Shown here piece by piece: positions 1-5,674 of a stretch of 16,490 nucleotides of DNA. This stretch comes from Deltaproteobacteria bacterium (GTDB lineage Bacteria > Desulfobacterota > UBA8473). The stretch spans positions 1 through 16,490 of the forward strand of contig DAOWME010000039.1 in assembly GCA_030643245.1 (NCBI GenBank). The letters run 5' to 3'. The notes under the pieces were generated by a model. The model was given only the letters and a program-made list of their open reading frames with translations, had not been told where the DNA came from and did not search any database. The translations under genes were made by a program, and so were the position numbers. Each line of letters opens with the position of its first letter. Position 1 is the stretch's first letter.

Positions 1-140
1 GGTCAGATTTGTTCGATCTGAAAACACAAAACCACAGGAATAGTCTTACCTGTTTCGAGGATTTTGTGTTTGAAGATCGGTCAAAGATGGCCTGAAGATG
101 AGATGTACAAATGGGGAAGTTATTTCGGCCTCGCCCCTTA
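1..140 (+). repeat. Family I palindromic MITE-like element, copy A (left-truncated by window edge)
   Basis: This is the right three quarters of a ~185 bp element that recurs through the window. It runs from the GATTTGTTCGATCTGAAAA block through the central hairpin to the end GTTATTTCGGCCTCGCCCC at about 120-138, followed by TTA. It differs from the reverse complement of copy F at only a few positions, so both belong to the subfamily whose end reads GGGGCGAGGCCGAAATAAC. It lies upstream of the aminotransferase gene. The left end is outside the window. Confidence 0.85.
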
Positions 141-166
141 GACTTGCTGAAGTTCCATAATTGCTG

Positions 167-195
167 TTGACTTGCTTGACTTGAGGCTGTATCCT
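167..195 (+). promoter_or_regulatory. Candidate sigma70-type promoter of the aminotransferase gene
   Basis: TTGACT at 167-172 is followed, after a 17-base spacer, by TATCCT at 190-195. The predicted start site lies about 100 bases before the coding region. It is about 30 bases beyond the end of repeat copy A. This is a motif match only. Confidence 0.4.
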
Positions 196-301
196 GTTCC
201 AAAATCTACATGAGATCATATTGCCTGAAAGCAGAAAAGAAAAAGCCTTGCAGGCTATCGCGTACTTCATCTATCGAGTCGCTAAAGTGAGGAGATAAGG
301 A

Positions 302-1447
302 TTGGAAGACTTTGAGAGATATCGTTCCGAATTCCCGATCACGGAAAGGTTTGCCTTCATGAACCATGCTGCGGTTTCCCCTCTGCCTGTGAGGGCGGTG
401 AAGGCAGTGGAGGACCTGTTTCAGGAATTCAGCTGCTCAGGCATTGAATGCTACCCGAACTGGGAACGCAGGATCCATGAAGTACGGAAGATGTTCGCCC
501 GGCTCATTAACGCGGATGCCAACGAGATCGCCTTTGTCGGAAGCACCTCGGAGGGTTTGAGCGCCGTTGCCACAGGCCTTGAATGGAAAAAGGGTGATAT
601 AGTACTTATCCCGGAAATCGACTTTCCAGCCAATATTTATCCCTGGATGAACCTGGAACGTCACGGCGTAACAACCCGGTTTATCCCGAAAAAGGATGGA
701 AGGTTCGAGGTAAGGGATGTAGAAAAGGTCTTAAGCCCTAGAACCAGGCTTGTCTCTGTGAGTTCCGTGGACTTTGCCACAGGTTTTCGCTACGATCTTG
801 AGGCCCTGGGTGATTTTTGCAGGGAAAAGGGTCTCCTTTTTTGTGTAGATGCCATCCAAAGCCTCGGCGTGATCCCTTTAGATGTCAAAAAATATGGGAT
901 CCATTTTCTCTCTGCAGGGGGACACAAATGGCTTTTAAGCACAATGGGATGTGGATGCCTCTATATCGCAAGGGCTGTAAATCACATTATCCATCCGGAG
1001 CGGGTAGGATGGAAAAGTGTTGTGGATGAAGAAGATTTCTTCCGGGTCCATTTTCATCTGAAACCCAACGCCCTTCGATTTGAACCCGGCACAATGAATG
1101 TGGCTGGGATTTACTGCCTGGGAGCGGCCATTGAGTTAATCCTTGAAGTGGGAATACCAAGTATCCACCAACATATATTAGCCATCAATGATATCCTCTT
1201 CCGGGGGTTAAGAGATAGATCCATTAAGATCGTCACGTCCATGGAAGAAAAGGAACGATCCGGAATCCTAAGCTTTGTACCCCCTTCGGACTCCGCTGGC
1301 CTGTGGAAATATCTGAGCGATAATCGAATCATGGTCTCCTTAAGGGACGGTAAGATCCGGCTCTCTCCTCACTTCTACAATAACAATGAAGACGCTGAAC
1401 TTTTTCTCAGGACATTGGTCGGCTTCTATGGCTCGAAGCAGAACTAA
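302..1447 (+). CDS. PLP-dependent class V aminotransferase (cysteine desulfurase-like fold)
   Basis: This 381-residue protein has the fold-type I layout of class V aminotransferases. It has an N-terminal MNHAAVSPLP segment (20-29), the cofactor phosphate-binding STSEGL stretch (81-86), VDAIQSLG with Asp183 expected to contact the pyridine nitrogen, and AGGHKWL with Lys209 as the expected Schiff-base lysine. A C-terminal RLSPHFYNN segment (353-361) fits the substrate-carboxylate region. I see no IscS/SufS-type active-site cysteine loop, so sulfur delivery is not supported. Relatives include isopenicillin N epimerase-like and other aminotransferase or lyase enzymes, and the substrate cannot be read from sequence. 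The start is TTG at 302, chosen because GAGGAG lies about 7 bases upstream and the N-terminus matches the family. It stands alone, convergent with the next gene. Confidence 0.85.
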   Translation: MEDFERYRSEFPITERFAFMNHAAVSPLPVRAVKAVEDLFQEFSCSGIECYPNWERRIHEVRKMFARLINADANEIAFVGSTSEGLSAVATGLEWKKGDIVLIPEIDFPANIYPWMNLERHGVTTRFIPKKDGRFEVRDVEKVLSPRTRLVSVSSVDFATGFRYDLEALGDFCREKGLLFCVDAIQSLGVIPLDVKKYGIHFLSAGGHKWLLSTMGCGCLYIARAVNHIIHPERVGWKSVVDEEDFFRVHFHLKPNALRFEPGTMNVAGIYCLGAAIELILEVGIPSIHQHILAINDILFRGLRDRSIKIVTSMEEKERSGILSFVPPSDSAGLWKYLSDNRIMVSLRDGKIRLSPHFYNNNEDAELFLRTLVGFYGSKQN

Positions 1448-1460
1448 GACCCGGGGTTGA

Positions 1461-1512
1461 TAGCAGACTGACGCAGAGATTACAGAAAAGTGCCATTTCT
1501 GGATGGAAGCTA
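1461..1512 (-). repeat. Family II repeat fragment (end piece)
   Basis: GACGCAGAGATT followed by GCCATTTCTGGATGGAAGCTA is the reverse complement, with a few changes, of the segment at 11086-11132, which starts TAGTGTCCATCCATAAATGG and runs to TCTGCGTCAG. It fills most of the 101-base gap between the convergent aminotransferase and glycosyltransferase genes. It is a remnant, not a full element. Confidence 0.6.
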
Positions 1513-1548
1513 GATATGAGCCGTTCACCGTGCTTCCATGGCAAGAGT

Positions 1549-2685
1549 TCATCTCACGATTCCCTCGAAAACCGTGTCATACCTGCCTATCATAACACTC
1601 CAGTCATATCCGGAAGCAATCTGTCTGAACAAAGGCCTGTCAAGAGAACCATGATCGAGCATTATTCTTTCTAACTTCGATATGTACTCGCTGTCATCAT
1701 CATAAAAATATTCTTCAAAATCGTGGACAGGGACCAATTCCTGATAGGTTAACCTCTTGGGCAGGCATGGGACGCATCCGCAATATAGAGCCTCCATTAT
1801 GCTGATCCCAAAAAAATCCTGGATGGAAGTCACGGGCAGAATATCCGATCTCCACAGCCAGTATGCATACTCTTCAAAGGAATCTGCATATCCTAACTTG
1901 ATAATCTTTGAGCCTAGCTTTTCCCTTGCTTCTTCAAATTCACGTGGTGTCTTGCCAAATTTCTCCCCGAGAACAACAACTCGGAACTCTAGCCCTTTTG
2001 AGCTCAGCTCGCATAAGGCACTGAAAAAAAGACCCGGATTCTTGTCATATTCCCATCTGTGATTCCATAAGACCAGAGGCTCTTCATCTTTCCCATGTGG
2101 CGAGGGCCTGGGATTGAGCTCGCATTGAGACGGTCTGTACTGGTCGAACCTGCTCAACTCTATCCCTAACGGCAACACATCGCTTCTCTCCTTGATGAAA
2201 TTCACCGTGGACATTTCATTGTAATCGGGAAAATGTTTGAGGAAGCCTGGAAGGGCATCCGCAAAACTCTCCATATGGAATCTTGAGTTGAAAAAAACAT
2301 GATCGGATACCATGGCGGACATATAATTGATGAAGGCATAATGTATGTCCCTTTTATTTATGATGTCACGATCTGTCGGAGACCACGGATAAGTCAGTTG
2401 GTTCTCATGAAAATAAGTGATAATTGGGATTGCATATGTCTCCTTTCTCGTCAGTGCCATAAAACTCGGCAAATCCAACATATCCGTGACTATTATCAGA
2501 TCAGGGCTGAACCCTAAACTCAAGAACCTCTTTGCCAGTGTAATGCTCCCTCCATGCATCCTCCATTTCCAGTATCTCCCCGGCAGTTTTAACAGAGACA
2601 CGTCGTGCCTACTGTACTTCATGATCCCGTCTACCCATGCGGCATGGGAACCGGTATAATAGGGTTCGATTAACAGAATCTTCAT
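1549..2685 (-). CDS. DUF3524/GTDC1-family glycosyltransferase (tRNA-queuosine mannosyltransferase-like)
   Basis: This 378-residue protein is recognisable over its full length as a relative of animal GTDC1. That enzyme is now described as the mannosyltransferase that attaches mannose to queuosine in tRNA-Asp. Family marks are IEPYYTGSH near the N-terminus (6-14), LPGRYWKWRMHG (34-45), YFHENQLTYP (91-100), FFNSRFHMESF (131-141), WNHRWEYDKNP (207-217) and QDFFGISIMEALYCGCVPCL (289-308). The last carries the GT-B-type C-terminal donor-site glutamates and glycines. The N-terminal half is the DUF3524 domain and the C-terminal half is a glycosyltransferase family 1-like domain. No signal peptide or membrane segment is visible, which fits a cytosolic enzyme. 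Start is ATG at 2685 with a weak GGCGGGA upstream. No queuosine synthesis gene is adjacent, so the tRNA substrate is inferred by homology only; another acceptor is possible. Confidence 0.85.
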   Translation of the reverse strand: MKILLIEPYYTGSHAAWVDGIMKYSRHDVSLLKLPGRYWKWRMHGGSITLAKRFLSLGFSPDLIIVTDMLDLPSFMALTRKETYAIPIITYFHENQLTYPWSPTDRDIINKRDIHYAFINYMSAMVSDHVFFNSRFHMESFADALPGFLKHFPDYNEMSTVNFIKERSDVLPLGIELSRFDQYRPSQCELNPRPSPHGKDEEPLVLWNHRWEYDKNPGLFFSALCELSSKGLEFRVVVLGEKFGKTPREFEEAREKLGSKIIKLGYADSFEEYAYWLWRSDILPVTSIQDFFGISIMEALYCGCVPCLPKRLTYQELVPVHDFEEYFYDDDSEYISKLERIMLDHGSLDRPLFRQIASGYDWSVMIGRYDTVFEGIVR

Positions 2686-3093
2686 AGTGTTCCCGCCTTC
2701 GAGTCTATGTTACAACGTCATCCAGATCTCAGGGGCGAGTGTAGCAACTTCTTAAAAATTTATATTCATGCCCGCCACAAACCTGAATCCGTCATCAGGA
2801 TAACCGGCATGGGACTCAAAATCCATGTCAAATAGGTTGTGACAATGAACAAAAATCTCAGCGGATAATGCTCCCACGAGGACCAGCTGAATGATCTTTG
2901 CGTTTATAACACAATACGAATCGAGCTTGATCGGGTTTTAACCTTCCGGGCTGCTGTACCGGTGGCTCACGGCCTTCACAATTGCCTCAACCTTCGTCTT
3001 TGTCGGCAGGACGAATTTTCCTGTGAACTTTGCATTATGTCTCGGGGAGTAGGCCAGTTCATTATCCGTTTTACTGTTTTCAGCTTCCTGATA
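2686..3093. other. Intergenic region without a supported gene
   Basis: This gap separates the glycosyltransferase start from the tail of the cobalamin adenosyltransferase. A minus-strand open frame of about 50 codons (ending with TAA at 2938) continues from the repeat end at 3094-3115. It has no start codon of its own beyond the repeat and I recognise no family, so it may be the tail of a decayed gene or chance. AGGGGCGAGTGTAGCAACTT at 2731-2750 faintly resembles a family I end. No convincing promoter or terminator was found. Confidence 0.4.
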
Positions 3094-3115
3094 GTTATTT
3101 CGGCCACGTCCCTTA
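3094..3115 (-). repeat. Solo family I terminal repeat overlapping the cobO stop codon
   Basis: On the minus strand this reads TA followed by A and GGGACGTGGCCGAAATAAC. It is a 22-base exact match to the left end of copy B at 3725-3746, including the unusual GTGG variant. The rest of the element is missing. Its outer end faces cobO, and the first three bases (TAA, 3115-3113) are the stop codon of that gene. It is probably a remnant of an element inserted at or near the end of the gene. Confidence 0.7.
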
Positions 3116-3628
3116 TTTCTCAATCCCATCCCTTGCTTCAATCCCCTTCTGGTAGTAATGCTTTATCTCTCTCATCTCCGTCACCAGGTCGGCCTCTTCC
3201 AAAACCCTGGGGTCTGCCATCCTGCCAGTAATCACCAGTTCCACATCTTCTCTCTTTCCGCGAATGAAATCGAGTAGCTCATCCACGGAAAAGAGGTTAT
3301 AATGGGTGGCAATATTTGCTTCATCAAGGATAATCACCTGATACTTGCCTGAACCCATAATCTCTTTGACGTCTGCGAGGCCTTCCTGCGCAGCCCGGAT
3401 ATCCTCCTCGTCGGGGTCCCTGTAAATAAAGCAGCTCCTGCCGTACTGCTTTATGGTAATAGAATCCGATAGTCCGGCGAGGGTATCAAGCTCACTATAC
3501 TTCATCCCCTTGACAAACTGGGCAATATATACCTTGAGACCTGCGCCCGCTGCTCTAATGGCAAGCCCAAGAGCCGCCGTGGTCTTACCCTTGCCATTAC
3601 CTGTATAAACCTGTACATATCCTTTCAT
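3113..3628 (-). CDS. cobO: Cob(I)yrinic acid a,c-diamide adenosyltransferase (CobO/BtuR/CobA family)
   Basis: This 171-residue ATP:corrinoid adenosyltransferase transfers the 5'-deoxyadenosyl group from ATP to reduced corrinoid to make adenosylcobalamin or its precursors. The N-terminal YTGNGKGKTTAALGLA (8-23) is the family P-loop. VIILDEAN (98-105) is the Walker B-like acidic segment, LVITGR is at 131-136, and the C-terminal ADLVTEMREIKHYYQKGI (146-163) is diagnostic. Length fits the short form lacking the N-terminal extension of Escherichia coli BtuR. The start is ATG at 3628 with AAGGAG six bases upstream. No other cobalamin gene adjoins it, so salvage or a dispersed pathway is likely. The reading frame ends in GIEK and its TAA stop is the outer tip of a mobile-element end, so the natural C-terminus may have been slightly different. 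Confidence 0.93.
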   Translation of the reverse strand: MKGYVQVYTGNGKGKTTAALGLAIRAAGAGLKVYIAQFVKGMKYSELDTLAGLSDSITIKQYGRSCFIYRDPDEEDIRAAQEGLADVKEIMGSGKYQVIILDEANIATHYNLFSVDELLDFIRGKREDVELVITGRMADPRVLEEADLVTEMREIKHYYQKGIEARDGIEK

Positions 3629-3724
3629 GCTATACTCCTTCTGTGCCTTTGGTAAATACCATTCCGAGTCAACTTGCCCTTCAGCATTACTATTCCAGCC
3701 AAATAGAGACGCCCGTCTATTTCT

Positions 3725-3909
3725 AAGGGACGTGGCCGAAATAACTTCCTCAAGTTGGCGCTCAGATTTAGGTCGGATTTATTCGATCTGAAAATACAAA
3801 ACCACAGGAATAGTCGAACTATTTTGAGGATATTGTGTTTGAATATCGTGCAAAGATGGCCTGAAGATGAGATGCACAAATGGGGAAGTTATTCCGCCCC
3901 CGTCCCTTA
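3725..3909 (+). repeat. Family I palindromic MITE-like element, copy B
   Basis: This full-length copy is bounded by TA at both ends. It starts TAAGGGACGTGGCCGAAATA and ends with CCGCCCCCGTCCC followed by TTA. The interior is the same foldback sequence as the other copies, with the AATAGTCGAACTATT central hairpin of the second subfamily. It lies upstream of both cobO and murI. Confidence 0.85.
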
Positions 3910-3984
3910 TTGATGCCGCATGAAGGATGCCTATCATTAATCATTTTAAGCGCCCTTGTCAAGGAGATTTTTGGTGTATTTAAT

Positions 3985-4177
3985 TAGTTTTCATCCAAAA
4001 ATGGCCCTTTTCCCCCTGAGCTGCGTTCTCCTCCGGTTTCCGCCAGCGACGTACGCTAATGTATGCCTGGGCGAAAACCCTTGTGCGGCCTTGCTCAGAT
4101 AAAAATATCCTCATTTCTGAATTGGAAACTTGGTTCGTGCCTTTCTTGCTGAAGACTCCATTTATGGATGAGTACTA
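3985..4177 (+). repeat. Family II composite palindromic repeat
   Basis: It begins TAGTTTTCATCCAAAAATGG, contains an imperfect hairpin (CTGAGCTGCG ... TTGCTCAG with a GACGTACG ... GTATGCC core), passes an inner end CATTTCTGAATTGGAAAC at 4112-4129, and ends CCATTTATGGATGAGTACTA. The element at 11168-11358 is homologous over its whole length (193 against 191 bp). Both begin and end with TA. It ends only eight bases before the -35 of the murI promoter candidate. Confidence 0.75.
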
Positions 4178-4184
4178 ATTAGCC

Positions 4185-4213
4185 TTGACAAATTTGACCA
4201 ATTGACCTAGTTT
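4185..4213 (+). promoter_or_regulatory. Candidate promoter of the murI-gerMN-fusA operon
   Basis: A perfect TTGACA (4185-4190) is followed, after a 17-base spacer, by TAGTTT (4208-4213), a weak -10. Two further TTGACC motifs (4194, 4202) overlap, so the real -10 may be TATATG or TATGCT at 4213-4220. It lies 40-70 bases before the murI start. Confidence 0.4.
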
Positions 4214-4256
4214 ATATGCTTTACTTGGTAGGTATGCTTGAGTACTGGGGTGAGAT

Positions 4257-5057
4257 ATGGATGGAGCCATAGGGGTCTTCGATTCGGGTATTGGCGGATT
4301 GACGGTGTTAAAGGAGATAATAAGTATCCTTCCGAAGGAAGATACCATTTACTTGGGGGATACGGCAAGGGTCCCGTACGGGATCAAGTCAGCAGATACG
4401 GTAATCAGATACTCCCTGGAAAACGCAAGGTTTCTGTTGAGCAAGAACATAAAACTCCTGGTTGTGGCCTGCAATACGGCTTCTGCTGTAGCGCTTCCGG
4501 CCTTGAGAGAAAAGTGTAGCCTGCCCATTATCGGAGTTATGGAACCCGGGGCACGAAAGGCGATAAGATCTACCAGGCAAAAGAGAGTGGGGGTGATCGG
4601 GACAGAAAGAACAGTAAACAGCAAGGCTTATCTTACCTCAATCAAAGGTATAGACCCTGGAATTGAGGTAATCAGCCAGGCCTGCCCCCTATTCGTCCCC
4701 CTGGTGGAAGAAGGGTGGACAGACAACGACATCGCATCTCTCACTGCCAAAAGGTATTTACAGACACTCAAAGATGCAAATATTGACACATTGATACTTG
4801 GTTGCACTCACTACCCTTTGCTAAAAGGTGTAATTAGGGAAGTCTTGGGCGATGAAGTGATATTGGTGGACTCTGCTGAAGAGACGGCCATGGAAATATT
4901 GATGGTCTTGAAGGCCGACAACTCCCTGAGAGATGGCGATGAAAAAGCAGTTCATCGATTTTATGCCACTGATGCCCCTGAGAGGCTTGCCAAAGGAGGG
5001 ATTAGGTTCTTGCAAGGAATGGACCTCAACGACGCTCAACAGGTGAGTATCACGTAG
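4257..5057 (+). CDS. murI: Glutamate racemase
   Basis: This 266-residue enzyme interconverts L- and D-glutamate for peptidoglycan synthesis in the cytoplasm, without a cofactor. The N-terminal IGVFDSGIGGLTVL (5-18) carries Asp9 and Ser10 of the family. LGDTARVPYG follows at about 33-42. VACNTASA holds the first catalytic cysteine (residue 72) and LILGCTHYPLL the second (about 183). Length is typical. ATG at 4257 is preceded by GGGGTGAG at suitable spacing. It is the first gene of an apparent operon: the GerMN gene starts 11 bases after its stop, and the EF-G gene follows without a gap. Confidence 0.96.
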   Translation: MDGAIGVFDSGIGGLTVLKEIISILPKEDTIYLGDTARVPYGIKSADTVIRYSLENARFLLSKNIKLLVVACNTASAVALPALREKCSLPIIGVMEPGARKAIRSTRQKRVGVIGTERTVNSKAYLTSIKGIDPGIEVISQACPLFVPLVEEGWTDNDIASLTAKRYLQTLKDANIDTLILGCTHYPLLKGVIREVLGDEVILVDSAEETAMEILMVLKADNSLRDGDEKAVHRFYATDAPERLAKGGIRFLQGMDLNDAQQVSIT

Positions 5058-5068
5058 GGAAAGAAAGG

Positions 5069-5674
5069 GTGTCCAAATCAAACAAGGGAAAGAGGAAATC
5101 AGGAAAAGGGAAATCAGCGCAGGGGGATTCTCCTGAGTTCGGTTTCCTCTTCGTCCTTGTCATTGCTCTCTTGACCTTTTTGGTTAGCTCGTTACTCTAT
5201 TCAAAATATTACAAGAATACACGTCCCACAAGTATCACAGAAATAAAGGAAAAGATTATTATAGATCTATATTTCGGTGACCTGGCCGGCAGGAGTTTAA
5301 TAAAAGAAAAAAGGGGGATAGATGCTTTTGGTGGGTTGGCTAACCAGGCCAGGAAGGTCATCCTGGAGCTGATTGGAGGGCCGAAGACTGATCTCACACG
5401 AACCATACCGGGCGCTACAACCCTGCGTAACTTCTCTGTCAATACCGATAGGATCGCCTCTGTTGATTTTAGCGCTGAGCTAATCGGTGAGCACACAGGG
5501 GGCAGTTTTTCAGAATTACTTACCGTCTATTCAATTGTGAATTCCCTTACCCTAAATTTCGAAAATATAGAAAAGGTCCAGATTTTAGTGGAAGGGAAGA
5601 AGGTCGAAACCCTAGCCGGACATATTTACGCACTAAGGCCACTTGAAGCCAATAGAGGAATTGTTGGGAATTAG
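5069..5674 (+). CDS. Membrane-anchored GerMN-domain protein
   Basis: This 201-residue protein has a Lys/Gly/Ser-rich basic N-terminus (1-20), a single hydrophobic helix (about 24-44) and an extracytoplasmic GerMN domain (about 65-190). Domain marks are KIIIDLYFGD, ARKVILELIGGP, an IPGATTLRNFSV segment, ASVDFSAEL, and the closing VYSIVNSLTLNFENIEKVQI and LVEGKKVETLAGH. GerMN was named from spore germination and sporulation proteins of Firmicutes, but it also occurs in Gram-negative bacteria beside murI and amidase genes. I infer an envelope or peptidoglycan-related role here; biochemical activity is unknown. Start is GTG at 5069, with a purine-rich GGGAAAGAAAGG upstream. Its stop codon directly abuts the ATG of the EF-G gene, which suggests translational coupling. 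Confidence 0.82.
   Translation: MSKSNKGKRKSGKGKSAQGDSPEFGFLFVLVIALLTFLVSSLLYSKYYKNTRPTSITEIKEKIIIDLYFGDLAGRSLIKEKRGIDAFGGLANQARKVILELIGGPKTDLTRTIPGATTLRNFSVNTDRIASVDFSAELIGEHTGGSFSELLTVYSIVNSLTLNFENIEKVQILVEGKKVETLAGHIYALRPLEANRGIVGN

Larger units (their letters stand above)
3629..4256. other. Repeat-rich divergent intergenic region between cobO and murI
   Basis: This 628-base gap separates divergently transcribed genes. It holds family I copy B (3725-3909), a family II composite element (3985-4177) and the murI promoter candidate (4185-4213). I find no supported coding sequence; open frames here fall inside repeats. No clear promoter for cobO was identified between 3629 and 3725. Confidence 0.7.

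Noticed and set aside
46..270. Minus-strand open frame of 74 codons near the left edge
   Set aside because: It lies across family I copy A and its flank, has no recognisable family, and similar frames arise in other repeat copies.
2731..2751. Possible degenerate family I end (AGGGGCGAGTGTAGCAACTT)
   Set aside because: Only the first eight or so bases and a later AACTTC match. Without the interior or the other end it may be chance.
2938..3141. 67-codon minus-strand open frame downstream of cobO
   Set aside because: Its start lies inside cobO in another frame, it crosses the solo repeat end, and there is no independent start or ribosome site beyond it. It may be a decayed gene tail, but this cannot be supported.
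3625..3879. 84-codon minus-strand open frame upstream of cobO
   Set aside because: It is mostly the reverse strand of family I copy B, with no protein family recognised.
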